This document shows positions 43,746 through 53,832 of a stretch of 64,000 nt of DNA, piece after piece. The stretch is taken from the NCBI RefSeq assembly GCF_030269665.1, contig NZ_BSTS01000016.1:62001-126000 (forward strand), read 5' to 3'. A program made the translations under genes and the position numbers. Position 1 is the first letter of the stretch. The number at the start of each line of letters is the position of its first letter. The notes below the pieces were generated by a model. The model did not search any database and was not told where the DNA came from. It saw only the letters and a list, made by a program, of their open reading frames with translations. Origin of the DNA: Actinomycetospora sp. NBRC 106375. GTDB taxonomy: Bacteria; Actinomycetota; Actinomycetes; Mycobacteriales; Pseudonocardiaceae.

Positions 43746-44155
43746 TCGGCGCCCGGGCGTGGGAGCGAGGGACGCCCTCGCTGCGCCCGACGCAGTGAAG
43801 GACGCCCTCGCTCCCGCGGGCGCCGACCTGGGCTGCGGAGCGAGGGACGCCCTCGCTGCGCCCGACGCAGTGAAGGACACCCTCGCTCCCGCGGGCGCCG
43901 ACCTGGGCTGCGGCGCGAGGGACGCCCTCGCTGCGCCCCACGCAGTGAAGGACGCCCTCGCTCCACGACCCCGCCCACCGCGCCCACCGCGCCCCGACAC
44001 CCGGCGCCGACGACCCGCTCACGGTCGGTGCCCAGCAGGCGTGAACCCGCTCACCGCGGGCTCCGCGCGACGCGGGGACGGTTACCGTGGGCGGCAGTGA
44101 TCGTCCGGTACCCGCGGGAGCGGGACGGGAACGAGCCGAACGAGTGAGGTGGCGC
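43746..44155. other. Intergenic region of 410 bp dominated by tandem palindromes
   Basis: Three R3 units occupy 43762-43964. The remainder up to the DUF2520 start is GC-rich with a possible -10 TACCGT (44083-44088). The long minus-strand reading frame across the region is only the 75-bp repeat read as 25-residue units, not a gene. Confidence 0.7.
43762..43964. repeat. R3 tandem array: three 53-bp palindromes, 75-bp period
   Basis: Units at 43762-43814, 43837-43889 and 43912-43964 are separated by 22-bp spacers that are the same in both gaps. Each unit starts GGAGCGAGGGACGCCCTCGC (GGCGCG in the third) and ends CGCCCTCGCTCC, giving nested hairpins. Differences between units are only a few bases, so the array arose recently. 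It follows the prsW-like stop by 16 bp. Confidence 0.92.
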
Positions 44156-45127
44156 GTGGGCACCGACGCCGGCGAGGACGCCGGGCGGTGGGAAGGGGCC
44201 GGAGCCGGCCCGTCACCCACCCCTCGGGAAGGCTCACGGCTCGCGGTCGGGGTGGTCTCCGCGGGCCGGGTGGGCGCCGTGCTCGGCGCCGCGCTCGCGA
44301 ACGCCGGGCACACGGTCGTCGCCGCTTCCGCGGTCTCCCGCGCCTCCCGCGCCCGCGCCGAGGAGCTGCTGCCCGGCGCCGAGATCCTCCCGCCCGACGA
44401 GGTCGTGCGCCGCGCCGACCTCGCGCTGCTCGCGGTCCCGGACGACGTCCTGCCCGGCCTGGTCCGGGGGCTCGCCGCGTCGGACTGCCTGCGTCCGGGC
44501 CAGATCGTGGTGCACACGTGCGGCGCCGAGGGCGTCGGCGTGCTCGCGCCCGCCGCGGAGCACGACGTCCTGCCGATCGCGCTGCACCCGGCGATGACGA
44601 TCACCGGGCGCGCCGAGGACGTCACTCGCCTCGCCGGCGCCTGCGTCGGCATCACCGCCCCGGAGGGCCTCAGCGAGGACGCCGACGCCGCCTGGCTCGT
44701 CGGCGAGGCGCTGGTCGTGGAGATGGGCGCCGAGCCCGTCCGCGTCCCCGAGGCCGCCCGCCCGCTGTACCACGCGGCGCTCGCGCACGGGGCGAACCAC
44801 CTGACGACGCTGGTCCGCGAGGCCGCCGACCTGCTGTCCGGCGCGGGCATCGAGTCCGCCGAGCGCGTGCTCGCCCCGCTGCTGTCCGCGGCGCTCGACA
44901 ACGCCCTGCGCCACGGCGACCGCGCGCTCACCGGGCCGGTGGTGCGCGGCGACGCCGGCACGGTGGCGACACACTTGCGCCACCTCGACGAGCGCGCCCC
45001 CGAGGCCGCCCCGCTCTACCGGGCCCTCGCCCGGCGCACCGCCGAGCGCGCCCGCGCCGGCGGGCTGCTCGACCCCGCCGCCGCGCAGGACGTGGTGTCC
45101 GCCCTCGCCGAGAGGCCCCGCCCGTGA
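44156..45127 (+). CDS. Rossmann-like DUF2520 oxidoreductase-type protein
   Basis: 323 residues from the GTG at 44156 (GAGGTGG upstream). The NAD(P)-type fold begins [20 protein letters not shown] with the Gly motif; [17 protein letters not shown] and [11 protein letters not shown] follow. The C-terminal helical domain ([19 protein letters not shown]) is the DUF2520 part, related to ketopantoate-reductase-like dimerisation domains. It overlaps panC (GTGA); a role as ketopantoate reductase in pantothenate synthesis has been suggested for such neighbours but is unproven. Confidence 0.88.
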   Translation: MGTDAGEDAGRWEGAGAGPSPTPREGSRLAVGVVSAGRVGAVLGAALANAGHTVVAASAVSRASRARAEELLPGAEILPPDEVVRRADLALLAVPDDVLPGLVRGLAASDCLRPGQIVVHTCGAEGVGVLAPAAEHDVLPIALHPAMTITGRAEDVTRLAGACVGITAPEGLSEDADAAWLVGEALVVEMGAEPVRVPEAARPLYHAALAHGANHLTTLVREAADLLSGAGIESAERVLAPLLSAALDNALRHGDRALTGPVVRGDAGTVATHLRHLDERAPEAAPLYRALARRTAERARAGGLLDPAAAQDVVSALAERPRP

Positions 45128-46038
45128 CCCGACCGTCCAGCCTGCGCACGAACCTCGTGAGCCGGCCGCGCCCGCAGTACACGGCCGACGACCTCACCGT
45201 GCACCGCGACCCCACCGCCCTGCGTCGCGTCACGAAGGCGCTGCGGGGCGGCGGCCGGCGCGTCACGCTCGTCCCGACCATGGGCGCCCTGCACGAGGGC
45301 CACCGCGAACTCATGCGCCGTGCCCGCACCATCCCCGGATCGACGACGGTCGTCTCGATCTTCGTGAACCCGCGCCAGTTCGGTCCGGACGAGGACTTCG
45401 ACCGCTACCCCCGGGCCTTCGAGGGCGACCTCGAGATGTGCCGCGAGGAGGGCGTCGAGCTGGTCTTCGCGCCCGAGGTCGACGCCATGTACCCGGAGGG
45501 CTTCAGCACCTCGATCGACCCTGGTCCGCTGGGGGCCGAGCTCGAGGGCGCGGTCCGCCCCGGGCACTTCGCCGGCATGCTGACCGTGGTCAACAAGCTC
45601 TTCGCGATCGTCGTGCCCGACGTGGCCTTCTTCGGCGAGAAGGACTACCAGCAGCTGACGCTGATCCGCCGCATGGTGCGCGACCTCGACATCGACGTCC
45701 ACGTCGTGGGCGTGCCGACGGTCCGCGAGGAGGGCGGGCTCGCGCTGTCGAGCCGCAACGCCTACCTCGCCGACGACGACCGCCGCGCCGCGGTCGCGCT
45801 CTCGGCGGCGCTCTCGGCAGGCCAGCACGCCGGCGAGCAGGGTCCGGCGGCCGTGCTCGAGGCCGCGCGGGCCGTGCTCGCCACGGAGCCGAGCCTGCAG
45901 CTCGACTACCTCGAGCTGCGCGACGTGGACCTCGGTCCCACCCCCGACATCGGCCCCGCGCGCCTGCTCGTCGCGGCCCGGGCCGGCACCACCCGCCTGA
46001 TCGACAACGCCGCCGTGTCCGTCGTGAGGAGAGTCTGA
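45124..46038 (+). CDS. panC: Pantothenate synthetase
   Basis: 304 residues, GTG overlapping the DUF2520 stop. [20 protein letters not shown] is the ATP-binding HIGH-like motif; [40 protein letters not shown] and [10 protein letters not shown] are the other family blocks. It joins pantoate and beta-alanine using ATP. The next gene makes the beta-alanine. Confidence 0.97.
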   Translation: MTRPSSLRTNLVSRPRPQYTADDLTVHRDPTALRRVTKALRGGGRRVTLVPTMGALHEGHRELMRRARTIPGSTTVVSIFVNPRQFGPDEDFDRYPRAFEGDLEMCREEGVELVFAPEVDAMYPEGFSTSIDPGPLGAELEGAVRPGHFAGMLTVVNKLFAIVVPDVAFFGEKDYQQLTLIRRMVRDLDIDVHVVGVPTVREEGGLALSSRNAYLADDDRRAAVALSAALSAGQHAGEQGPAAVLEAARAVLATEPSLQLDYLELRDVDLGPTPDIGPARLLVAARAGTTRLIDNAAVSVVRRV

Positions 46039-46039
46039 C

Positions 46040-46666
46040 GTGCAGCGCACGATGCTGAAGTCCAAGATCCACCGCGCGACGGTGACCGACGCGAACCTGC
46101 ACTACGTCGGCTCGGTGACCGTCGACGAGGACCTCATGCGGGCCGCCGACCTCCTGCCCGGCGAGCAGGTGGCCATCGTCGACGTCACCAACGGCGCCCG
46201 CCTCGAGACCTACGTGATCACCGGCGCGGCCGGCTCCGGCGTCATCGGGATCAACGGCGCCGCGGCGCACCTCGTCTCGCCCGGCGACCTCGTCATCCTC
46301 ATCTCCTACGGGGTCATGGACGACGCCGAGGCCCGCGCGTACCAGCCGCGCGTGGTCTTCGTCGACGACCGCAACCGCGTCCTCGACCGCGGCGCCGACC
46401 CGACGCACGTCCCCGACGACGCACCCGCGACGTCGCTGCTGCGCCCGGGCACGGACGCCCAGGGAGCGCGCCCGGCCCGTCACCGCGAGCCCGCCGCCGG
46501 ACCGGCCATGACGACGGTCGGCGCCGGGCTCGCCAGCACCGCCGGGAGCCACCGCGGTTCGGCGGCCCGCCGCGCCGCCGAACCGCGGGCGGGGGAGCGC
46601 CGCCGGGACTCCTCGGAGACCACCGACGCCCGCCGCCTCGACGCGTTGCTGTCCACGGACAACTGA
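46040..46666 (+). CDS. panD: Aspartate 1-decarboxylase with long C-terminal extension
   Basis: 208 residues, GTG start two bases after panC. The core (1-120) has [20 protein letters not shown] followed by Ser, the Gly-Ser self-cleavage site that makes the pyruvoyl group, then [17 protein letters not shown] and [17 protein letters not shown]. Typical PanD is 115-140 residues; the extra 70 or so are Arg/Ala/Pro-rich and probably disordered. It decarboxylates aspartate to beta-alanine for PanC. Confidence 0.96.
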   Translation: MQRTMLKSKIHRATVTDANLHYVGSVTVDEDLMRAADLLPGEQVAIVDVTNGARLETYVITGAAGSGVIGINGAAAHLVSPGDLVILISYGVMDDAEARAYQPRVVFVDDRNRVLDRGADPTHVPDDAPATSLLRPGTDAQGARPARHREPAAGPAMTTVGAGLASTAGSHRGSAARRAAEPRAGERRRDSSETTDARRLDALLSTDN

Positions 46667-46691
46667 GCGCCCGGGCAGAGCGAGACCATCC

Positions 46692-47525
46692 GTGCTGCTC
46701 TGCGTCGACGTCGGCAACACCCAGACCGCGCTCGCGCTCTACCCCGACGACGGCGACGGCCCCGCGGTCTGGGACGCGCGCCTGCGCACCGAGCCGCGGG
46801 CGACGGGCGACGAGATGGCGCTGCTCGTCCGCGGGCTGCTGGGGGCGCGCGTCGCCGACGTGACGGCCGTGGCGGCGCTCTCGACGGTGCCGGTGCTGCT
46901 GCGCGAGCTGCGCGGGATGGTCACGCGGCACTTCGCGGGCCTCGACCACCTCCTGGTCGAGCCAGGGGTGCGGACCGGCGTCCCGCTGCTGGTGGACAAC
47001 CCCAAGGAGGTCGGCGCCGACCGCGTGGTGCAGGCGCTCGCGGCCCACGAGCGCGTCGGCGGGCCCTGCGTCGTGGTCACGTTCGGGACGTCGACGACGG
47101 TGGACGCGGTCTCGGTGCGCGGGGAGTTCCTCGGCGGCGCGATCGCCGCGGGCGTCGGCGTCTCGGCGGAGGCGCTCGCGGTGCGCGCAGCCGCGCTGCG
47201 GCCGGTGGAACTGGTCGTGCCGCGCTCCGTGCTCGGGCGCAACACCGTCGAGAGCATGCAGGCCGGGCTCGTGATCGGCGCGGCGGCGCAGGTCGACGGT
47301 CTGGTCTCCCGGGTGAGCCGCGAGATCACGGCACGGGATCCGGAGGGCCGCAGCCCGGTCGCGGTCGTCGCGTCGGGCGGCTTCGCGCCCGTCGTCGTCG
47401 AGGAGTGCACGACGATCACCGACCACGTGCCGGACCTGACGCTGCTCGGCCTGCGCTCGGTGCACCGGCGCCGCACGGAGCGCCGCGACGACCGCGCCGC
47501 GAAGCGGGCCGCCCGGCCGTCCTGA
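46692..47525 (+). CDS. coaX: Type III pantothenate kinase
   Basis: 277 residues, GTG start. VDVGNTQTALALYP is the phosphate-1 motif of the ASKHA fold; VDNPKEVGADRVVQALAAHE and VVTFGTSTTVDAVS follow, then GGAIAAGVGVSAEAL. It phosphorylates pantothenate, the first step to CoA, so DUF2520-panC-panD-coaX is one pathway block. Ends 17 bp before a strong hairpin. Confidence 0.95.
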   Translation: MLLCVDVGNTQTALALYPDDGDGPAVWDARLRTEPRATGDEMALLVRGLLGARVADVTAVAALSTVPVLLRELRGMVTRHFAGLDHLLVEPGVRTGVPLLVDNPKEVGADRVVQALAAHERVGGPCVVVTFGTSTTVDAVSVRGEFLGGAIAAGVGVSAEALAVRAAALRPVELVVPRSVLGRNTVESMQAGLVIGAAAQVDGLVSRVSREITARDPEGRSPVAVVASGGFAPVVVEECTTITDHVPDLTLLGLRSVHRRRTERRDDRAAKRAARPS

Positions 47526-47541
47526 CGCGCCGGACGGCGGC

Positions 47542-47586
47542 CTACTGGCTGGTATCCCTCGCCACGCGAGGGATACCAGCCAGTAG
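47542..47586. terminator. Perfect 21-bp hairpin between coaX and the GAF regulator
   Basis: Arms at 47542-47562 and 47566-47586 match without error around the 3-base loop CAC. No T tract. It sits between converging genes and is the most perfect stem in the window. Confidence 0.8.
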
Positions 47587-47624
47587 CCGCCACAGCGAGG
47601 CGACGGCGGCGGGCGAGCCCCGGG

Positions 47625-49136
47625 TCAGCGCACCGGCACGTCGAGCTCGTCGCGCCGCGGGTCGCCGTCGGGCAGCAACCGGCGCAGGCGCACGACCAGG
47701 TCGGGGTCGGACCCGGCGGTCCCGCTCTGGGCGAGGGCCCACAGCGCCTCGGCGTCGCCGCGGCGCAGGACGGCCCCGCGGACGGCGACCTCGAGGTGGT
47801 CGCGCTCCACGCGGACGTCCGGGGCGTCGGAGGCGGGCAGCAGGGCCCCGCGGCGCAGGATGTGCGGCGCCGGCACCTTGCCCTCCCGCAGGGCGGCGCG
47901 GACGTCGAGGAAATCGGCGTCGACGCGGGCGCGCAACCGGTAGGGCTGGGCGCTGATGATCGAGCAGCCGAGGGAGCTGCGCAGGCGGTGCACCTCGGAG
48001 CGCACCGTGACGGGGTTGCCGGCGTCGCCGTAGAGCGCGGAGGCGAGACGGTCGGCGGTGAGGCCGTCGGGGTGCAGGGCCAGCAGCGTCAGGATCTCGG
48101 CGTGGCGCAGGCTCAGACGCACGGGCCGGCCGTCGAGCCGCGCCACCGGGCGCTCGGCGCCCAGGAACGGCAGGGCGAGCGTCGGGCGTGACGACGTCCG
48201 CGGGGCGAGGCGCAGGAGCCAGCCCTCGGCCAGCGGCTCGAGGACGCCCTCGCCGCGCTCGCCGAGGTCGACGCGGTCGCCGTCCCCGGGGATCGCGACC
48301 CGCTCGGGCAGCCAGCCGGTCGGCTCCGCGGCGAGCACGCGCCCGCCCGGGGCGAGCAGCGCGCCTGGCTCGCCGCGCAGGCCGTCGAGGTGGGGCCGGT
48401 TGCGGGCCCGCAGCCGCTCGTCGCGCTCGACGACACGGGCGTGCAGGTGCACCTCGGCGAGCTCCGCGGCCGCCTTGACCAGCGCGAGCGTGCTCGGGTG
48501 GAAGGTCTGCAGGGGGCCGGTGAGGTCGATGGCGGCGACGACCTCGCCGGAGTCCGGGTCGTGGATCGGGGCCGCCGCGCAGGTCCACGAGTGGTACAGC
48601 CGCACGAGGTGCTCGGCGGAGTGGATCTGCACCGCCCGCCCGGACGCCAGCGCCGTCCCCATCGCGTTGGTGCCGATGGAGTCCTCGCTCCAGCGCGTGC
48701 CCTCCACGAGCTCGCACGCGTCGCCGCGGCGCAGGACGTCGGTGTTCCCCTCGCGCCAGAGGATGTGTCCGCGCGCGTCGGTCACGATCATCATGTGCAC
48801 GGCCTCGTCGGCCACGTCGAGCAGCGTGCGCCGCAGCAGCGGCAGCACCGGCGCCAGCAGGTGCCCGCCGCGCACGTCCGCCAGCTCGTCGCTCTGGAAC
48901 ACGTGGCGCGGGCGCCCGTGGTCCGGGTCGACGTGGGCATCGAGCGAGCGCTGCCAGGAAGCCGATACGAGGTCGCGGGGCGAGCCCGGGCTCGCGGTGC
49001 CGGACAGGACCGCGTCACGGATGCGTTCGAGCAGGTGCGCACGCTCGACCGGGTCCGACGGTTCGAGCGGGGTCGACAGCGTGCCGGGAACGGTCAGGCG
49101 GGTGGTCCCGCGCGCGCCACGCTGGCTCTCCGGCAT
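47625..49136 (-). CDS. GAF-domain transcriptional regulator (AcoR-like N-terminus, winged-helix C-terminus)
   Basis: 503 residues from the ATG at 49136. The N-terminal sensor (about 70-240) is GAF-like: HMMIVTDARGHILWREGNTD, WSEDSIGTNAMGTALASGR and AAAPIHDPDSGEVVAAIDLT, as in AcoR-type regulators. Unlike AcoR there is no sigma-54 AAA domain. Instead about 310-400 looks like a winged helix (RHAEILTLLALHPDGLTADR, SEVHRLRSSLG). It is divergent from the aldehyde dehydrogenase gene and is probably its activator, sensing an alcohol or aldehyde signal. Confidence 0.85.
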   Translation of the reverse strand: MPESQRGARGTTRLTVPGTLSTPLEPSDPVERAHLLERIRDAVLSGTASPGSPRDLVSASWQRSLDAHVDPDHGRPRHVFQSDELADVRGGHLLAPVLPLLRRTLLDVADEAVHMMIVTDARGHILWREGNTDVLRRGDACELVEGTRWSEDSIGTNAMGTALASGRAVQIHSAEHLVRLYHSWTCAAAPIHDPDSGEVVAAIDLTGPLQTFHPSTLALVKAAAELAEVHLHARVVERDERLRARNRPHLDGLRGEPGALLAPGGRVLAAEPTGWLPERVAIPGDGDRVDLGERGEGVLEPLAEGWLLRLAPRTSSRPTLALPFLGAERPVARLDGRPVRLSLRHAEILTLLALHPDGLTADRLASALYGDAGNPVTVRSEVHRLRSSLGCSIISAQPYRLRARVDADFLDVRAALREGKVPAPHILRRGALLPASDAPDVRVERDHLEVAVRGAVLRRGDAEALWALAQSGTAGSDPDLVVRLRRLLPDGDPRRDELDVPVR

Positions 49137-49308
49137 CGGCGCCCCCTGCGCTGGACGTGGCGGCCTGCGGGTGCCGTCACGGCACCGATCCTGCCCGCCC
49201 GGTCGTCGGGAGGACCCCTCCCGACGAATGGTGCTGCATCCCCTCCGCTTAGGCAACCCTTCATCAAAACCTCGGACGCGGATCCTTGACAAGAGAAACG
49301 CCGCAGAT

Positions 49309-49329
49309 GCGTTGCAACGCCGGTGCAAC
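49309..49329. promoter_or_regulatory. Candidate operator: palindrome GCGTTGCAACGC and GTTGCA-N7-TGCAAC
   Basis: A perfect 12-bp palindrome at 49309-49320 overlaps a second inverted pair, GTTGCA (49311-49316) and TGCAAC (49324-49329). TTGACA lies just upstream at 49286-49291 as a possible -35, but no good -10 is placed for it, consistent with an activated promoter. The site is about 80 bp before the aldehyde dehydrogenase ATG. Confidence 0.5.
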
Positions 49330-49400
49330 CCTGGCGCACCTAGTGTCCGCGGTCACGTGGTCCCACTCACGTAATCCCATGATGTGGAGGGAAATCACCG

Positions 49401-50924
<1,524 letters not shown>

Positions 50925-50962
50925 TCCTCCCGCGGGTTCCCCACCAGGAGGAGGTGGTCACC

Positions 50963-51400
50963 ATGACCCAGATCAGCACGAGCACCGACGTCACCGAGCA
51001 GGTGCCGGAGGTGCCGGGGTCGGGGACGGGTCGCGTCGCCCTGTCGCCGCAGGCCTCCGAGCTCCTGGTGCAGCTCACCGACATCCACGGCCCGCTGATG
51101 TTCCACCAGTCCGGCGGGTGCTGCGACGGCAGCGCCCCGATGTGCTACCCGGACGGGGACTTCAAGATCGGGGGCCAGGACGTGCACCTCGGTGACCTCG
51201 TGGTGGAGGGCCTGGAGAAGCCGATCGGCTTCTACATGTCCGCCTCGCAGTTCGAGTACTGGAAGCACACGCACATCACCGTCGACGTGGTGAAGGGCCG
51301 CGGCAGCGGATTCTCGGTGGAGGCCCCCGAGGGCGTCCGCTTCATCATCCGCTCGCGGCTGTTCACCGACGAGGAGATGCGCGACCTGGGTGACCTGTAG
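50963..51400 (+). CDS. DUF779 family protein
   Basis: 145 residues from the ATG at 50963, preceded by AGGAGGAGGTGG. The family core is [20 protein letters not shown] with three Cys that may bind a metal, then [20 protein letters not shown] and [20 protein letters not shown]. Its function is not known; the constant pairing with this aldehyde dehydrogenase type suggests a helper in aldehyde oxidation. Confidence 0.9.
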   Translation: MTQISTSTDVTEQVPEVPGSGTGRVALSPQASELLVQLTDIHGPLMFHQSGGCCDGSAPMCYPDGDFKIGGQDVHLGDLVVEGLEKPIGFYMSASQFEYWKHTHITVDVVKGRGSGFSVEAPEGVRFIIRSRLFTDEEMRDLGDL

Positions 51401-51418
51401 CGCTCACCCGAGCACGAT

Positions 51419-51463
51419 CGAGGGGCGCCCCCGCTGCGCAGCACGCAGCGAGGGCGCCCCTCG
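51419..51463. terminator. R3-related palindrome after DUF779
   Basis: CGAGGGGCGCCC ... GGGCGCCCCTCG arms with GCTGCG/CGCAGC inside form a stem of about 20 bp with one extra base pair mismatch. Related in sequence to the R3 units at 43762-43964. It lies 18 bp after the DUF779 stop. Confidence 0.7.
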
Positions 51464-51498
51464 CACGTTCGGCCCCCTCCCGACGAAGGAGTTCGACG

Positions 51499-52098
51499 AT
51501 GAGCACCCCGTCCACGACCCTGCGCGAGCTGACCGGCCTGCCCGCGTCGCCCGCCTCCCTGCGCGAGTCCGCGCTGGTGATGATCGACCTCCAGAACACG
51601 TACACCCGCGGCGTGATGGCCCTCGAGAACGTCGAGCCCGCCATCGACGAGGCGGCGGGGCTCCTCGACCGCGCGCGCAGCGCCGGGATCCCGATCGTCC
51701 ACGTCCAGCACGACGCGGGCGCCGGCACGCCCTACGACGTCCGCGACGAGATCGGCGCGATCGTCGACCGCGTGGCCCCGCGCGACGGCGAGCACCGCAT
51801 CGTCAAGAACTTCCCGAACTCCTTCGTCGGCACCGACCTCGACGAGTACCTGCGCGGCGTCGACGCCACCAACCTCGTGCTCGCGGGCTTCATGACACAC
51901 ATGTGTGTGAACTCCACGGCCCGTGGCGCCTTCAACGCGGGATTCGCGCCCTCGGTGGTCGCGGCGGCCACCGCGACCCGCGCGCTGCCGGGTCCGGACG
52001 GCGCAGTTCCGGCGTCCTCCCTGCAGAGTGCCAGCCTCGCCGGGATCGCGGACATGTTCGCCGTCGTCGTTCCGGACGCCAAGGGCATCCCGGACTGA
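51499..52098 (+). CDS. Isochorismatase-family cysteine hydrolase
   Basis: 199 residues, ATG start with GAAGGAG upstream. The catalytic triad is visible: Asp in [13 protein letters not shown], Lys in [18 protein letters not shown] and Cys in [17 protein letters not shown] with the preceding cis-peptide pattern. Members cleave C-N or vinyl-ether bonds (nicotinamidase, biuret hydrolase, isochorismatase); the substrate here is unknown. It may be cotranscribed with the aldehyde dehydrogenase genes past the R3 palindrome. Confidence 0.9.
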   Translation: MSTPSTTLRELTGLPASPASLRESALVMIDLQNTYTRGVMALENVEPAIDEAAGLLDRARSAGIPIVHVQHDAGAGTPYDVRDEIGAIVDRVAPRDGEHRIVKNFPNSFVGTDLDEYLRGVDATNLVLAGFMTHMCVNSTARGAFNAGFAPSVVAAATATRALPGPDGAVPASSLQSASLAGIADMFAVVVPDAKGIPD

Positions 52099-52156
52099 CC
52101 CGCAATTTTCGTCGACGAAGTCCCGGTCGTCGGCGAGGACGCGCGACGCACATCAC

Positions 52157-52186
52157 TCGACAAACTCCCGTTCCCGGAAATAGGGT
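52157..52186 (+). promoter_or_regulatory. lsr2 promoter: TCGACA-N18-TAGGGT
   Basis: TCGACA (52157-52162) and TAGGGT (52181-52186) match the housekeeping -35/-10 pattern with 18-nt spacing. The transcript would have a leader of about 30 nt before the GTG. A short AT-rich run (CAATTTTCG) just upstream at 52103-52111 could be an Lsr2 self-binding site. Confidence 0.6.
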
Positions 52187-52223
52187 CCGGCCGACCATTT
52201 CGGGTCGGGCTTCGGAGGTCGTG

Positions 52224-52580
52224 GTGGCGCAGAAAGTCGTGGTTTCCCTCGTCGACGACCTGGACGCATCGGAGGCCGACGAGACCGTCGAGTTCGGCCT
52301 CGACGGCGCCACCTACGAGATCGATCTCTCCGAGGCGAACGCCGCAGCCCTCCGCGACGGCCTGGCCGATTTCGTCGCCCACGCCCGGCGCAGCGGCGGC
52401 CGCCGGAGATCCGCCCCCGCGGCGTCGGCGAGCAGCCCCCGGCGCGGCGGCGGCCGCGCGGCGGTCGACCGCGAGCAGAACCAGGCCATCCGCGAGTGGG
52501 CGCGCAAGCAGGGCATGACCGTCTCCGAGCGCGGTCGCATCCCCAGCGAGGTCTCCGAGGCCTACCACAAGGCCCACTGA
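52224..52580 (+). CDS. lsr2: Lsr2 nucleoid-associated protein
   Basis: 118 residues from the GTG at 52224 with GGAGG six nt upstream. N-terminal dimerisation domain: [35 protein letters not shown]-terminal DNA-binding domain: [20 protein letters not shown] then IPSEV, including the RGR minor-groove clamp. It is an H-NS-like silencer of AT-rich and horizontally acquired DNA and is next to clpC as in mycobacteria. Confidence 0.96.
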   Translation: MAQKVVVSLVDDLDASEADETVEFGLDGATYEIDLSEANAAALRDGLADFVAHARRSGGRRRSAPAASASSPRRGGGRAAVDREQNQAIREWARKQGMTVSERGRIPSEVSEAYHKAH

Positions 52581-52632
52581 CCGGCGCTCCGCTCCAGGCA
52601 GGCCCCGGGCAGGCCCCGGTCAGGCGCCGGTC
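52579..52632. terminator. Convergent stem between lsr2 and the Crp-type gene
   Basis: GACCGGCGC (52579-52587) pairs perfectly with GCGCCGGTC (52624-52632). The 36-nt loop holds a direct repeat GGCAGGCCCCGG. It overlaps both stop regions. Confidence 0.5.
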
Positions 52633-53354
52633 GCGTAGGCGAGGAGCGCGGGCCGGTCGATCGTCGCGGCCCGCCCGCCCGGATGGACCACCAGGAGGCG
52701 ACGCTCCGCGAGCGTGCGCAGGGCCGTGTTGAGGGTCTGACGGGCGATCCCGAGACGCTGGGCCAGCAGCGTCTGGGGCCCGCCGAAGTCGACGTGCCCT
52801 CCGGGGCCGGCGAGCTCGAGCAGGAGGTCGGCCAGCCGCCGGGTGACCGGCAGGAACGCGCGTCCGAGCGTCGCGCGGTTCTGGAGACGCACTATCCGCA
52901 CGAGGTCGGAGAGCAGGGCGAGCAGCGTGTCGGGGCTGGTGCGCAGGGCCCGGATCGCGGGTCCCGCCGGCACCGCGAGCACGGTGGTGTCGCGCACCGC
53001 CACGGCGTCCTCGGTCCGCGGGCCCGGCCGCAGCACCTCGAAGTAGCCGAAGGCGTGCCCCTCGGCGGCGACCCCGACGTCGACGACGTCGCCCCCCGGC
53101 GAGACGGCCCGCGACACCACGCTGCCGCGGAGCAGGACGAACAGCGCGTCGCCGACGTCGCCCGTGCTGAACACCGCCTCCCCGGCCCCGTACCGGCGCC
53201 CGACCGCGGCGTCGGCGAGCGCGCCGAGCGCCGCGGGCTCGAGTCCCTGCAGCTGCGGGCACGCCGCGAGGGCCGCGCGGACCCCGGCCTGACCGTTCCG
53301 TACCGGCGCCTGCGCGTCCGCCGTCACCGCCACCCCCGGATCCCCTCGGACCAC
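52620..53354 (-). CDS. Crp/Fnr-family transcriptional regulator
   Basis: About 244 residues; the GTG at 53354 is the longest start and later GTGs are possible. Cyclic-nucleotide-binding-type domain at 35-145 (AGEAVFSTGDVGDALFVLLR), central dimer helix, then a winged helix at 165-235 with RRLADLLLELAGPGGHVDFG and LAQRLGIARQTLNTALRTLA. The typical cAMP-contacting Arg-Ser pair is not obvious, so the ligand may not be cAMP. It converges on lsr2 and is divergent from clpC. Confidence 0.85.
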   Translation of the reverse strand: MVRGDPGVAVTADAQAPVRNGQAGVRAALAACPQLQGLEPAALGALADAAVGRRYGAGEAVFSTGDVGDALFVLLRGSVVSRAVSPGGDVVDVGVAAEGHAFGYFEVLRPGPRTEDAVAVRDTTVLAVPAGPAIRALRTSPDTLLALLSDLVRIVRLQNRATLGRAFLPVTRRLADLLLELAGPGGHVDFGGPQTLLAQRLGIARQTLNTALRTLAERRLLVVHPGGRAATIDRPALLAYATGA

Positions 53355-53832
53355 CCCGCCGGAAGATCACTCGTCCGGCCCAGCACCGCTGTCACCGCGA
53401 CGACTGCCCGTCGATCATGACCTTCTCGGCGTTCCGCGTCGACGTCCGCGTCGGATCCGCGACAGCCGTCGACCTCCCAGGATGTCCGGCGGCCCCGTGA
53501 CGGGTCGGTGAGCGTCTCCCGGTTCGCCGGTGGCGAACGGATGGACGGGATGAGGCGAACGTCTCCCGTGGTTGGAACCCACATGACCCCGTTCTCGACG
53601 AGCCGGGGACACGATCGGGCCTGTCCTCCGGTGGCGCCCGTCACGGTGGTGCAACCGTCGTCATCCCGTGGCGTCACGCGCGACGACTAGGATGTCCGTA
53701 CGGTGCTCTGCGAGTCTGGGGCATCGTGGGGGTCCCGATCTGGCATCGGGCACTTGCCAAGGGACCACCGCGGTCGTCACCACGAGGGCGGCCACGGTGG
53801 AGGACCGCCGGCGCAGCAGTCAGGAGTGACGA
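53355..53832. other. 478-bp regulatory region upstream of clpC
   Basis: No gene is seen on either strand. It holds a ClgR-type operator (listed separately), a second GGCGAAC half-site at 53554-53560, and a -10-like TAGGAT at 53688-53693 which would give a leader of about 130 nt before clpC. Confidence 0.6.
53522..53538. promoter_or_regulatory. ClgR-type operator GTTCGC-CGGTG-GCGAAC
   Basis: A perfect inverted repeat with 5-nt spacer, matching the GTTCGC-N5-GCG site known for ClgR, the activator of clp genes in Streptomyces and corynebacteria. It lies about 295 bp before the clpC ATG and about 150 bp before the TAGGAT box. Confidence 0.7.

Noticed and set aside
43762-43964. CRISPR-like regular repeats
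   Set aside because: Only three units, and the 22-bp spacers are identical to one another; no cas genes. It is a tandem duplication.
42513-44000. Minus-strand frame containing 25-residue repeats (SFTASGAARASLAP type)
   Set aside because: The repeats are the 75-bp R3 array translated; the rest is antisense of the PrsW gene.
53355-53832. Possible small RNA or tRNA in the clpC upstream region
   Set aside because: No tRNA arms, no terminator hairpin and no promoter pair that would define an RNA gene.
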